From Avena insularis (lineage: Eukaryota > Streptophyta > Magnoliopsida > Poales > Poaceae), in the NCBI GenBank assembly GCA_023614405.1, contig CM042691.1, forward strand, positions 169,170,927-169,234,926: a stretch of DNA of 64,000 nucleotides. Reading direction: 5' to 3'. Below are positions 32,077-45,992 of the stretch, in pieces; positions within the stretch are counted from its first letter, which is position 1; the number at the start of each line of letters is the position of its first letter. The notes beneath the pieces were generated by a model, which was given only the letters and a program-made list of their open reading frames with translations, was not told the DNA's origin and did no database searches. Both the position numbers and the translations under genes were made by a program.

Positions 32077-34935
32077 TTCTCCACACGAGTTTAACAGAAT
32101 TCGCCCTCGAATTCTCAATTACTACTCATCCCAGGAATAACTTAAGGTTATAAAAACATATTTACTCACCAGGTGTAAATAACTCAGGATATTTCTCTCG
32201 CATCATTGACTCAAGCTCCCATGTTGCTTCACGCTCCGTCTAATTTTTCCATAGAACCTTAACAAACTCGAGAGTCTGACGCCTTATTAATCAGCCTCCT
32301 CCAAAATTCTTACTAGGCGAGCCTCAAAACTCAAATCTTGCTCGATCATAATTGGCCCCAGTGTCATTTGCCTTTCTAGATCTCGAAAGTACTTCCTCAG
32401 CATCGAGACATAAAATACATTATGTACACCTTTCATTGACTCGGGTAACTCCAGACGCTATGCCAACTTCCCTACTCGTGCCACTATCTTGAAAGGTCCA
32501 ATATATCGTGGGCTAAGTTTTCCTTTGATATTAAATCTCACAACACCTTAGTAGGTGATACTCTAAGAAGAACCTCATCACCTACTTGAAATTCCACATT
32601 TTGTCTCATGGGATCGGCGTAACTCGTTTGCCTGCTCTATGCTGCCAACATGTGCTCTCTAATCTCAGCAACCCTCTTAGTGGTCTGCTAAACCCAATCT
32701 GGCCCTAATACTGATTTCTCGCCCACGGCAGTCCAACAAAGCGAAGATCGGCACTTTCGTCCATATAAAGCCTCGTAAGGCGCCTTGCGGATGCTAGCTT
32801 GATAACTATTATTATATGAAAACTCAACAAGCGGCAAATGGTCCTCTCAACTCCCTTGCCAAGACATAACACAACATCTCAACATATCTTCCAAAGTCTG
32901 GATTGTGCGCTCTGACTGGCCATCCGTCTGGGGGTGAAACGTTTTACTAAGCCTCAATTCTGTACCCAATGCACTCTCCAAACTCTCCCAGAACTTCGAT
33001 ATAAATTTAGCACCTCTTTCTGAAACAATGGTTTTCGGAACACCATGCAACCGTACTATCTCTCGAACATATATCAGTGCCAGGTCACTTGCTGAGTTTA
33101 TGGTGCGCATGGGAATAAAATGAGCAACCTTGCTTAGTCGATCCACGACCACCCAAATAGCATCCTTCCCTTTTTGAGTACGAGGTAGCCCAACAACAAA
33201 ATCCATAGCAATGTCATCCCATGGCCACTCCGAATCTCTAGGGGCTGCAACAATCCTGATGGCCTCTTATGCTCAGCCTTCAGTTGCTGACAAACACTAC
33301 AAGAAGACACATACTTGGCCACATCGACCTTCATCCGTTTCCACCAATAGTTTTCCTTCAAACATTTTGTTCTCTCCTGGATGTACCGTATATGGAGTAC
33401 GGTGTGCCTCTCTCAGAATATCTTCTTTTACTTGTGATTTCCGTGGCACAAACAGACGACCGCGAAACCGAACAGCTCCCATGGAATCCAAAGTAAAATT
33501 TCCAATCCTCCCTTCTCGGACACGCTTTTTAACTTGCTGCAATAATCGATCTTCCTGTTGTGCTTCCAAAACCCGCCTAGGTATGGCCGACTCAAGAATG
33601 AACTGTGACTCTGATTCTACAACTCCGGCATAGCAAAAACAACTGCTGCAAGCTCTAAATCATGGGTAGGATAATTTTCCTCGTGCTTTTTCAACTGCCT
33701 CGATGCATAAGAAATCACCTTGCCATTCTGCATGAGAACACATCCAAGGACTACTAGAGACGCATCAGAATATACTATAAAACGCTCTCCAAAATCTGAA
33801 AGTATAAGAATAGGTGCTGACACCAACCGGTCCTTCAATAAACAAAAGCTACGCTCACACTCCTCTGTCCATTGAAACTTTACCCCTTTATGTGTAAGCA
33901 TGGTCATTGGCTTGGCAATGATAGAAAAATCCTTCACAAAACGCCTGTAGTAACCAGCCATTCCCAAGAAAATTCTCACCTCCTTTACATTAGATGGTTG
34001 TTCCCAGCCAACGACAGTGGAAACCTTGCTAGGCTCAACAGAAATACCTTCACCATTAATAACATGACCCAAATAGGCCACTTCCGAAAGCCAGAACTCA
34101 CACTTCTTCAACTTAGAATAGAACTTATTCTTCCGCAACCTCTCGAGAACCATGCTCAAATGACGTTCATGTTCTTCCTCCGTCTTGGAGAAAATGAGAA
34201 TGTCATCGATAAATACCACGACAAAATCATCATACTTATGGAACATGCTGTTCATCGCCTCCATGAAATAATCAGGTGCATTCGTTAATCCAATGGACAT
34301 AACTTGAACTCATAATGTCCATACTTCGTAGAGAACGTCGTCTTCTCAATATCCTCTTCTCGCACTCTTATTTGATTATAGCCTGACTGCAAATCGATCT
34401 TTGAAAATACCTTGGCACCCTTCAATTGATCAAATAAGTCCCCAATGTGTGGTATCGAATATTTGTTCTTGATAGTCACGGCATTAAGAGCCTGATAATC
34501 AATACACATCTGCAATGTCAAATCTCTCTTCTTTGTGAACAAAACAGGAGCTCCCCAAGGTGAAACACTACGCCAATCCTTGGCTAGCATATCATCAATT
34601 TGCTTCTTCAACTCATCTTGAAAAGTAAGAGCTAAACGATATGGAGCGATTGAAATTGGGCGTGCACCAGGAACAAGGTCAATACGAATCACCACATCCC
34701 GCTCTGGTGGCATACCCGGTAGCTCACTAGGAAAAACATCAGGATAATTTCTAACCACATGAATGTTCTCAATCTTCATCTCTTTAATCAAATTCCCCAC
34801 CAAAGCCCAAATAAATCCATTCTTCAATACTCTTTGACCTGGAAACAGGCTAGCCAAAACTGATAGAGAATGTTTAGGTGCACTACACTGAAAGATTAAT
34901 TGTTTACCGGATGGAGACTCCAAAGGTATGGTCTT
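32077..34935 (-). pseudogene. Gypsy pol set 1: RT, partial RNase H, integrase, chromodomain-like end
   Basis: Reverse transcriptase from 34935: [13 protein letters not shown] core, [24 protein letters not shown]; a frameshift near 34290 leads into [18 protein letters not shown] and [10 protein letters not shown]. RNase H begins YSDASLVVLGCVL but loses about 260 bp at about 33635, out of frame. Integrase zinc part (CSVCQQLKAEHKRPSG) and core follow: MDFVVGLP has the first Asp, the second site reads IVSERGAKF with Glu in place of Asp, and GQSERTIQTLEDML has the Glu. A chromodomain-like end lies at 32200-32440. The 5' end is cut at 34935 by the nested element after GTCTT. Confidence 0.85.
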
Positions 34936-37900
34936 TGTGGTGACCCAGCATACCACTGCATGATGTAGTACACTATAGTCGTTGATATAACACCAATGAA
35001 ACACCGTTCACTAGTATTACATCCCTCAGAGTGGCACAACAGAAACACAGCAGATCCAATTGGCTTAAGGTTACAACTCACTCTATACACAAGATCTAGA
35101 GAATACTCTTGGTTTAAAGAGTGAGAAAGAACTTCTTACAAAGAAGAATCAAAACAAATAATGCACCAACTGATATACTTCTAAGACTAGAATTTCAACT
35201 TAGGGGTTGGCATTGCTGCTATTGCAACGCACTACAGAAATAGGTTCTTTGGCTATAGAGTATATTCCAATTTAATCAGTAACTTCGTCTTCACTTGAGT
35301 TAATGTATATGTTGACTTCCTTGTCTTCGTCGAAGATCTTTTAGCTTTGGTTGAAGATTCCTGGAGCATAACATGATGTAGACGTCGTCTTAATGACTTC
35401 AGAATCTAGCAAGGGTTAAGAAGATACTTTGAGTACGAGCGTACTCAGCAAGTTCACTAGAAAAGGAGTGTTTGATGCACTATAACAACAGCCACAGACC
35501 ATAGGTCGTAGGCAATGCAAGTTTTTATAAACATTTCTTCAAAGGTTGCTTTTATCCTGAAAACCTATGTCCGTCAGCCTTCACGGGTTTACCAGAACTT
35601 TCATGGAGTTCCTTTTCCGTCGCGTTCGCAGCTCCTTCCCGGAACAGGGAGTAACAAGTTACAGTTCTTACACTCGGCAGAGGTGCGTTACTTTTCCCAT
35701 GAGAGATCAACTCCTTGTTTCACAACCGGACAGCTTACCCGTCCACAATTCCATGTTGTGGGGCCTAGTAGTTGGTCCAAGCCAATCACTGCCCTCTCCG
35801 TGACCTCATATGTCTGCACGATCCTTCGGGCTGGCTCACCTTCGTTAAGCCCCCTTTTGGGCATGCTAAAACCCTGATGAGTTCCCGAAGACTCTATGAC
35901 CTGGTGTTTCCCTACAAGTGCCATATTAAATGGCCCATCAACTAAACACCATCCATAGATAATCTAGACACCAAAAGTGTGGGGAGTAAGGGTGCCCACC
36001 CATATGTTGGATCCGCACAAGGAATCACAACGTCATTTTAAGGTCGTCTTGCCTCCATACAAGAGGAAAAGGATACATCTGACTTCTCCGTCCTATTCCA
36101 AATCTCATGGTTAACGCGTAATATACGGCGCTAGAATCACTGGCGACATTGGTTGTTAAGTCCTAGATCCTATGTTCCTTTACCACCGGAACTTTTATAG
36201 TAGGTTATTGCCTCATGGCAAATAACCTATAATCACATTATTATGAAAATAGTGTTTTCTGACCTTTTTCAAATGCAGGTGATGACAACACTGGATTTGC
36301 AAAATACTTTATGGAAAATAATCAAAGGACATGAGCAAGTGTGAACTTGCCTTTTGTGATTACAAGATTATGCACTCACGGTCTTCAAGACAATATAAGA
36401 TCCAATATCTGAAATCAGCATCATTGGTCCGGTAAGGACTAATGTTTAAAGAAGCAATATGATCTTATACATAAGTAATGTGATGCACTTTATAAACATG
36501 AATCCTGGGGATAACGTTGTTCTAGGGTTTGGATACTAGAAATGATGTCTTTGAAATGTGTTGTACTTTTAGATAAGTGTTACACTTGTGCTTCTTAGTA
36601 GAGCTTGTGAGTGTGTGTGAAAAAATATGTAATTATACTATCATACAACATTAAGATACAAAATTGTGGAAGGCTATTCAAAGATTACCTATATAAGAAT
36701 TGCCTTATCTTTAAATCTTGCTTTACAAGTATAGGCATTTAGAAGAAACTTTAAGTATTAACAATCCTGATGTATAAGTAAGGTTTAAAACAACGGGATT
36801 ATGATAAATTGTCATCTGTTGACTATGATGAAAGTTCTTAGGTTTAGTTGTTAAGATTTGGGAGTATTGTCTTAAGATTTTTTGTTTGAAGTGGCAAAAG
36901 AATAACATTTGAAGAAGTCTAAACAACTCTTGTGGTTAGTCAGAGGTGGTTGATGTTGTTTGTGCTTACTTGGATAGTTTGTACTTGAGATGTTTTATGA
37001 CTTAACTATAACAGACCAAAGTTAACTATAAAGCCTATAACAATGTCTTTAGTATTGAATTTAGAGTCTTGTAGACTAAAGTTAAATTTAAAACATAGAT
37101 GGTTTGAAAGTGTAATGCTTATGACATTTGTACTTTGTGTATTTGGTAATGTTTCTTTAATGTTAGTTAAGAAGGGTTATATTTTTTAGTGGTGTAGTGG
37201 TTTCTTGATTTTATAATGGAATAGTATCATTTACCTTTTTATAGATGAGTGGTTATAGTTTTAAACAAAGAATTAATATTGTTTAACTACATATAGTCTT
37301 ACTATAGTGTTGTGATAGTTTTGTAAACTGGTGGTTGAAGTATATGGAAAAGATTGGATTTAGTTACAAATATTTTTGGGGTTTTATAATTGTTTAGGAC
37401 CTTTTATTCGAAAATAATTACTCATTTGGTTGAAGGATAATTCAATGAAATGGTATTTATAATGTTTTGAACCATTATGACTTCATATTATTAATATTCA
37501 AGACTAATACTATTTATTAGACTTAATTGACTAATTTTTAGAAATATTAACAAATTTTATTTATCCTTATATGAATTTTAAACTAAGGAAATAGGTTTAA
37601 ATTCAAATTACTAGAGTATTAAGTTTTTATTTACTTTAAAAGTGGAATATTATATTTTTAACAAGTAGATATTATTTTTGTGATCATTTTGATATATTAC
37701 TTTTATTTTTGTGATTCGTAAATAATAAGATATGATTTTATAAGATTTATTACTTTATAAATACTTAATAAATAATAAATACTTATTTAAGTGAAATAAT
37801 AATGCATGCTTATAGTTTTAAACTATTGTTTTTATTTTCCAAGATTTTTGGTATTTTATTTATAATTTTAGGATTTACCAATATTAAGATATGAATTTTC

Positions 37901-40900
37901 AAAGTATTAATATTTATAAAATCTTTATTAAATAATAATTATTTAAATTGTTAACATAATAATGTTTGATAATGGTTTTAAGTTATAAATTTTATTGTCC
38001 TAAATTTTTTCATATATTACACATATTTTTCTGAATTATAAAACAAAAGTTATTGATCTAACAAGATTTAATCATTTTATTTCATTTCTGGAATATTTAT
38101 ATTTGGATTTTTATCATTCATTCTTTCTTAAATAGGAAATAACTTTTTACACCGCACCCACACCTAGCCCTAGTCACTGACCAATGGGCCAGTGGCCACA
38201 TCATCTCTTAAGTTAATAAATGCATTTGTTACTGGCCTGATTGCTACCCCCAGACAATGACAGATGGGCCCTAGACCATGTCATCTCCCACGCGAGACAA
38301 CGACTGGGTCAAACTGGCTGACTAGGCCGAGGGTGGCATTGGCATGACGTCATTCGAGCTTGATCCTCTCAGATCGATGATGGATCAGGTGATTTGGTGC
38401 GCGCGCGGGACTGCGATTAGGCTCGTTGGAAATAGGTTATCCCAAGGGACCTATTGGTGGTGCCGCCGCCCTATTTTGCTCGCCGGAAGACGACCGGCGA
38501 CGAGCTCATGCGGCGGTGCTTGCGGGTGATCATGGCGGCGTGGATTTAGGAAGTAAACAAAGTATTTAAACGTACGAGGAGACTCAGTGACTCACCAGGA
38601 ACATGATGGTGTGGTCGGAGATGACGATGAGGTCGACGAACAGTGCCGGGAACTGAGGGTGCAATTGGGCTGAGTCGTGCCTCCTCTGCTAGTGCGAGTT
38701 GGGGCAAAATAACGAGAGGAGCACGGCGGTCTCCACTGTGGTCTTATATGGCCGAGGTGAGCACGGAATCACCGGCACCGGCTCACCTCCGAGCTAGGGT
38801 TCTCAGTTCAGAAGAACAACCCGAGAGAGAGAGAATTTCAGAGGGGGAAATGGGGATGAGGACGAACGGGGACATCGTCGTGGCCTCCTTATCCTCTCCT
38901 GGCAACGACAGCATGCATCTTGACGCACTGACGGCGGCGGACAGCCTCGGCATCGCCACCGAGATGCTTCCAGCTGGAGGAAGACGAAGACGACGGTTTT
39001 GCAGAAAACCCCCTGGCGAATCTTTCAGATCAACCCGCAGTCCTTCTTTGGTCCCACCTTTCAGTCATAGAATAGAACGAGTTGGGCTGGCTATTGGGCC
39101 TTTGTGAGCCGCACATGGGCAACAAATAAGAAGAGGGAAGTTGGGCTACGGCCTGCTTGCAGTTTTTTCCTCACTATTTCATTTTCTCTTTTCTGTTTTT
39201 GTTTTCAAATATGTGTATTAAACATTTGTTTCAAATTTCTTTTAAAGAATTTATTTGTTAAATAGTTGCAGTATATAAAAATGTATTTCAAATTCTGGAA
39301 TGAATTTAGTATTTTGATAGCATACTTTATTTATTATTTTCTTACTTTCTAATTAGAGACATATTCTTTTATTAAATAGAATAAGTAGGATTTAGGATTT
39401 TTAGGATTTGTTTAAGATCTTAAAACTTAACTATAACATTAGTTTTACTTTTATTTGGAGTAATGAGGTTTTAAAATGTTTAGTGTAGTCATAGCGTTTA
39501 TTTTTATGTATTTAATCATATAGAAAAGTATAGGGTGGTTTATAATTATTGTATCCCTACTTATTCCATGCTCATTTGGAATGATTAGTTTAGAGAAATG
39601 GATCAAAGACTTTGTCTAATGAATATAGATAGAATATTTATGATATGTTGATATGAAAACTCATTAATATGTTTAGGGTTCTGGATTATACTTATAATCT
39701 TTTGTTGATGTGAATAAAGATTAATGGCTAAACACATTGTCTTTATGTTTGTGATTTTTAATGATATCACCATTTAAAGTAAAATAGTGGGATGATTTTC
39801 TTGGATATCTTAGGAGAAAGAATTAATAAAGATGGTGCTTAAGTACCTAGGATAATGATGGTTGAGAATGGCAAAGATGTACTTAAGTGATTTGATATAG
39901 GAAATTATTCCTAGTAGCCATTGTGGAAATAAAATGAGTGATCCAACAGATGGGGTGGAAGGTAAGCTTGATTATAGATTTAGGGTTTAATGTTTACCCA
40001 GAATTTCTATCTTCCATAACTCACAATCCTGGACTTCAAATTAAGGAATTCCTTTCCTAGATATATTATTTCTTCATATCTAACATCATGTGTTAACATG
40101 ATGAGCTTTACTTCACAAAAATATTATTATACCATTTTATTCTTCTGAATCCATTTATACTCTTCCTTAATCATCCATTACTAACATTATTTCAATAGAT
40201 GTATACATCAAACTACCTTTCTTTAAAGCTTACTATCCTTTAAGATGAATAACACTACTTCCATAACTATATGCTATACTGGCTTTGATTTGATTATACT
40301 ATCCTACATTTACTTTACTCTAATAACTCATACTCCAACCTCACATTATATTAATGTGACCTGTAATAACTACTCTAGGATAACTTATCTTATACTAGGA
40401 TTTCAATTATGTTCTACCCACCAATGTCACTTATACTTGATATAGGTAAACAATCCTGGTGAGCAAGGCATGGTCATTATAATCCTCTAATCATTTATAG
40501 CTTAGATTTTCAGTTGGCTAATCAAGGCTTTATCAATACAGACCTACAATTGTATTGGAATTATCTTCTTAGTATGTTTAATTGGATTAAGGCTGTTATT
40601 AATGGACTATGCCCAATTTATCCAATATAATTATTACTGGTAACTATCTTCAGGATTCATTCTTGTAATCTCTACCTCAGATACTCTTGTATTATTTCAA
40701 GAGTGAGTTTAACTCCATCAATTATCACATTGGTTTTATTCTTCTTCAATTACTCCCATCCTATAGATGATATCTAAAACTAGCATTACTATTTACCTCT
40801 TCTTAGTTGTATCTTTATAGGCACTTAAGTGTAAGCAATGTTATGATCAAGAGTTGATAGATTAAGAACTGGTGAATCAATAGTTGATTTCTCAACATTG

Positions 40901-41439
40901 ATGAACATCAGATATTGGAATATAGCTCAATAGAGATGATAAGGATTGATATGGAAAGAAAGATATATGGTGAATGATCTTGACTTAGTTTCTTTCCTTC
41001 CCAATCTCACTAAAGAGTTAAAGTTAGGTATTACCATGATACTCATAGAAAGAATAGATAAGAAATAAATAAGTCAAGGGTAAATTATTACACTCTTAAA
41101 TTGGTATTGATGAGTTGTTGTGATGAATAGTATGATATGATCCCTTAATGATCAGATATTAATCATTTAAGCAATGCATTATGAGTAACATTCTATTATA
41201 TTTGATCTACCCTTAGATCAAATCATGTTTACCCAAATAAAGTTTTAGCAAAGGTCATATTGAAACTTATCACGGTCATCTTGATGTCCTATTTCAATTC
41301 CATCAAGTTGAGAGAAGCTCCAATCACTTTGACAAGTTCTTATTTATAAGCGAGAAAATTATTTGGATTTTCTATGCATGAATGTAATGCACACATCTGG
41401 GTTCAGCTTATTTCTAAGATCTAATGCTGGGATGCTACA
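34936..41439. mobile_element. Nested 6.5-kb LTR-like element without coding sequence
   Basis: Ends TGTGGTGACCCAGCAT and ATGCTGGGATGCTACA are inverted copies over 16 bases with four differences. Flanks GTCTT (34931-34935) and GTTTT (41440-41444; GTCTT in the left copy at 4884) form a 5-bp target duplication inside the protease-RT joint of gypsy set 1. Inside: AT-rich arms and a GC-rich core at about 38150-39120. No gag, pol or transposase motif. Best guess: a very long solo LTR or a large non-autonomous retrotransposon. Part is duplicated at 1-4883. Confidence 0.75.
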
Positions 41440-42588
41440 GTTTTCCAGAAACAAGATATAACGGCCCGATAGCGGTGTAGCCAATCCATACGAAGAATAA
41501 CATCAAAGTCCGGTAAATGAATTACCATCAAATTTGCCAAAAAATCTTCATCGTCTATGGAAATCACACATCCTGGACATACTATGGAACTAGTGATCAA
41601 GCCTCCCGGGGAACTAACTCGAACAAATTCAGAAATATTTTGGCTAGATAGACCAAATTTCTTAACAAATTCAAGTGATACAAACAAATAAGTAGCACCG
41701 GAATCAAAGAGAATTAGATCATCATGTGAATCAACCGGAAGTATACCTGGAACAACGTTTGGACGACCTAGAGAGGAAACAGTAGGCATGGAATAGATCC
41801 TAGCTGGTGCTGAATTCCCATTACTCTATGGTGGTGGTGGAGCAGTAGGTGGTGCAGGTAACTGAAGTGGGGAATGCGGTGTAGGAAGTGGAGTAGCTGA
41901 CCAGTAATGACCTGGCGGTGGAGGTGGGAATTGCTGAGGCAGATATTGCGCTGATGAATATGCCTGATAGTGTGGCTGAAACTGTTGAGAAGATGCCATC
42001 ATATGCACTGAACCCTGGGAAGATTTGGCTGTTGATGCTGAACCACGAGAGACCCCATCTACCGAAGACCCTGTTAGAAGATGTGGCCACCTCCCACTTG
42101 ATGATAGAATTTGGGTTCTCCCTGCAGACACTACTCATGTGACCATGCCTGCCGCACTGGTGACAAGACCCATAAAAGTCACATTCAGCGGCACGGTGAC
42201 CATCCCCGCACTTGAAACAAAGCATGCCCTGTCCGGGAACGGGTCATAGGAATGTAGGTGATGTAGAGTGTGACCTTGAATAAGACTGAGCCCCTGACTT
42301 CCTGGGCTTGAATGACTGCTAAGTCCGTTGCTCTGGCTTGAACTTCTTGAAGTCCGATCGCTAAGTAGACGCACTCCCATCCTGGTAGTTCCTCTTATGG
42401 CCCCCACCATTGTTGTTGGCACCATTTGCACGAGTTTTCTCTGCCTCTGTGAGTTGATATGGTAACTCTAAACCCCTAGCCTGCTCAACCATAGCAAAAT
42501 AGTTGGATGGGCGATTCACTCCCATCACATGTCGATATCGCGAATTAAGTCCCTCGAAGAACCTCCTTGCTTTCTCTAGCTCATTCTG
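41440..42588 (-). pseudogene. Second gag-protease, gag 5' part missing
   Basis: On the minus strand it begins within gag at ELEKARRFFEGLNSRY, fused in frame behind the chromodomain-like end of pol set 2 (EATWEFESMMRENQN). It continues through CFKCGDGHRAAEC and CGRHGHMSSVC knuckles (one frameshift near 42075), the in-frame TAG at 41826-41828 and the protease motif LFDSGATYLFVS, then stops at the nested element. It carries more private changes than the other two gag-protease copies. Confidence 0.85.
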
Positions 42589-42605
42589 ATTCTCTCTCAT
42601 CATTG
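42575..42605 (-). other. Junction of pol set 2 and the second gag
   Basis: Gag sequence (CTCATTCTGAT) passes directly into the pol 3' sequence (TCTCTCATCATTGACTC). In intact gag the next bases are TAATATGG; in pol set 1 the bases before are CAGGATAT. Only two or three bases are shared at the joint, so it is not a homologous crossover. Confidence 0.8.
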
Positions 42606-45600
42606 ACTCAAACTCCCATGTTGCTTCACGCTCCGTCTGATTTGTCCATAGAACCTTAACAAACTTGAGAGTCTGACGCCTCATTACTCTATCAGCCTCC
42701 TCCAAAATTCTTACTAGGCGAGCCTCAAAACTCAAATCTTGCTCGATCATAATTGGCCCCAGTGTCATTTGCCTTTCTGGATCTCGAAAGTACTTCCTCA
42801 GCATCGAGACATAAAATACATTATGCACACCTTTCATTGACTCGTAACCTGCATTTATATGCCAACTTCCCTACTCGTGCCACTATCTTGAAAGGTCCAA
42901 TATATCGTGGGCTAAGTTTTCCTTTGATATTAAATCTCACAACACCCTTAGTAGGTGATACTCTAAGAAGCACCTCATCACCTACTTGAAATTCCACATT
43001 TCATCTCTTGGGATCGACGTAACTCTTTTGCATGCTCTGTCCTGCCAACATGTGCTCTCTAATCTCAGCAACCCTCTCAGTGGTCTGCTAAACCCAATCT
43101 GGCCCTAATACTAATTTCTCGCCCACGGCAGTCCAACAAAGCGGAGATCGGCACTTTCATCCATATAAAGCCTCGTAAGGCGCCTTGCGGATGCTAGCTT
43201 GATAACTATGATTATATGAAAACTCAACAAACGGCAAATGGTCCTGCCAACTCCCTTGCCAAGACAGAACACAACATCTCAACATATCTTCCAAAGTCTG
43301 GATTGTGCGCTCTGACTGGCCATCCATCTGGGGGTGAAACATTGTACTAAGCCTCAATTCTGTACCCAATGCACTCTCCAAACTCTCCCAGAACTTGATA
43401 CAAATTTAGCATCTCTGTCTGAAACAATGGTTTTTAGAACACCATGCAACCGTACTATCTCTCGCACATATATCGGTGCCAGGTCACTTGCTGAGATTGT
43501 GGTGCATATGGGAATAAAATGAGCAACCTTGCTTAGTCGATCCACGACCACCCAAATAGTATCCTTCCCTTTTTGAGTACGAGGTAGCCCAACAACAAAA
43601 TACATAGCAATGTCATCCCATGGCCACTCCGGAATCTCTAGGGGCTGTAACAATCCTGATGGCCTCTTATGCTTAGCCTTCACTTGCTAACAAACACTAC
43701 AAGAAGACACATAATTGGCCACATCGACCTTCATCCGTTTCCACCAATAGTTTTCCTTCAAACTTTGGTACATTTTGTTCTCTTCTGGATGTACCGTATA
43801 TGGAGTACGGTGTGCCTATCTCAGAATATCTTATTTTATTTGTGATTTCTGTGGCACACACAGACGACCGCGAAACCGAACAGCTCCCATGGAATCCAAA
43901 GTAAAATTTCCAATCCTCCCTTCTTGGACACGCTTTTTAACTTGCTGCAATAATCGATCTTGATGTTGTGCTTCCAAAACCCGCCTAGGTATGGCCGACT
44001 CAAGAATGAACTGTGACTCTGATTCTATAACTCCGGCATAGCAATATGAAATATCCATCTGCTCGAAATCAGCTATCAAAGAATTTACTGTGGAAGGAAC
44101 GGGCTTACGACTAAGAGTATTCGCAACCACATTTCCTTTACCCGGTGTATACTGGATATTAACATCATAATCTTTAATCAACTCTAGCCATCTCCTCTGC
44201 CTTAAGTTCAAATCCTTTTGTGTGAAGATATACTTGAGACTCATATGATCCGTGAATATCTCGCACGTTGCTCCATAAAGATAATGCCTCCAAAGCTTGA
44301 GTCCAAAAACAACTGCTGCAAGCTCTAAATCATGGATAGGATAATTTTCCTCGTCCTTTTTCAACTGCCTCAACGCATAAGAAATCACCTTGCCATTCTG
44401 CATGAGAACACATCCAAGGCCTACCAGAGACGAATCAGAATATACTGTAAAACGCTCTCCAAAATCCGAAAGTATAAGAATAGGTGCTGACACCAACCGG
44501 TCCTTCAATAAACAAAAGCTACGCTCACACTCCTCTGTCCACTGAAACTTTACCCCTTTATGTGTAAGCATGGTCATTGGCTTGGCAATGATAGAAAAAT
44601 CCTTCACAAAATGCATGTAGTAACCAGCCATTCCCAAGAAACTTCTCACCACCTTTACATTAGATGGTCATTCCCAGCCAACGACAATGGAAACCTTGCT
44701 AGGGTCAACAGAAATACCTTCACCATTAATAACATGACCCAAATAGGCCACTTCCGAAAGCCAGAACTCACACTTCTTCAACTTAGCATAGAACTTATTC
44801 TTCCGCAACGTCTTGAAAACCATGCTCAAATGACGTTCATGTTCTTCCTCCGTCTTGGAGAAAATGAGAATATCATCGATAAATACCACGACAAAATCAT
44901 CATACTTATGGAACACGCTTTTCATCGCCTCCATGAAATAAGCAGGTACATTCGTTAATCCAAAGGACATAACCTTGAACTCATAATGTCCATACTTCGT
45001 AGAGAACATTATCTTCTCAATATCCTCTTCTCGCACTCTTATTTGATTATAGCCTGACTGCAAATCGATCTTTGAAAATACCTTGGCAGCCTTCAATTGA
45101 TCAAATAAGTCCTCAATGCGTGGCATCGGATATTTGTTCTTGATAGTCACGGCATTAAGAGCCCGATAATCAATACACATCTGCAATGTCAAATCTCTCT
45201 TCTCAGTGAACAAAACAGGAGCTCCCCAAGGTGAAACACTACGCCGGATTAAATCCTTGGCTAGCATATCATCAATTTGCTTCTTCAACTCATCTTGAAA
45301 AGGACGAGCTAAACGATATGGAGCGATTGAAATTGGGCGTGCACCAGGAACAAGGTCAATACGAAACACCACATCCCGCTCTGGTGGCATACCCGATAGC
45401 TCACTAGGAAAAACATCAGGATAATTTCTAACAACATGAATGTTCTCAATCTTCATCTCTTTACTCAAGTTCCCCACCAAAGCCCAAAGAAATCCATTCT
45501 TCAATACTCTTTGACCTGGAAACAGGCTAGCCAATACTGATAGAGAATGTTTGGTGCACTACACTGAAAGATTAACTGTTTACCGGATGGAGCCTCCAAA

Positions 45601-45607
45601 GAGATGG
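42589..45607 (-). pseudogene. Gypsy pol set 2: RT, RNase H, integrase, chromodomain-like end
   Basis: RT from about 45534 has [50 protein letters not shown] and [10 protein letters not shown] in one frame. A TGA stop follows GWE at about 44668. RNase H is complete ([36 protein letters not shown]). In integrase the first catalytic Asp is changed (AMYFVVGLP, Tyr for Asp), the second is present (IVSDRDAKF), then a one- or two-base loss at about 43397 shifts the frame before GQSERTIQTLEDML. The end has VHNVFYVSMLRKYF, RRQTLKFVKVLW, EATWEFE, typical of chromovirus 3' ends. Confidence 0.85.
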
Positions 45608-45992
45608 TCTTCCAGAAACAAGATATAACGGCCCGATAGCAGTGTAGCCAATCCATACCAAGAATAACATCAAAGTCCGGTAAAGGAATTACCATCAAAT
45701 TTTCCACAAAATCTTCATCGTCTATGGAAATCACACATCCCGGACATACTACGGAACTAGTGATCAAGCCTCCCGGGGAACTAACTCGAACAAATTCAGA
45801 AATATTTTGGCTAGATAGACCAAATTTCTTAACAAAGTCAAGTGATACAAACGAATAAGTAGCACCGGAATCAAATAGAATTAGAGCATCATGTGAATCA
45901 ACTGGAAGTATACCTATAACAACGTCTGGACGACCCAGAGAGGAAACAGTAGGCATGGAATAGATCCCAGCTGGTGCTGAATTCCCATTACT
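45608..45992 (-). pseudogene. Protease of gypsy set 2
   Basis: LFDSGATYSFVSLDFVKKFG is intact. The frame stays open into [18 protein letters not shown], then one base missing at about 45553 (compared with set 1) shifts it before RT. It is in frame with the TAG at 45993-45995 that ends gag. Confidence 0.85.

Noticed and set aside
33211..33633. 140-codon plus-strand frame over the gypsy integrase
   Set aside because: It is the antisense shadow of pol set 1, and the same holds for other plus-strand frames between 33.8 and 47 kb.
38643..39107. 154-codon frame in the GC core of the 6.5-kb element
   Set aside because: No recognisable domain, and the left copy (around 2070-2550) does not keep the same frame. 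GC-rich DNA has few stops by chance.
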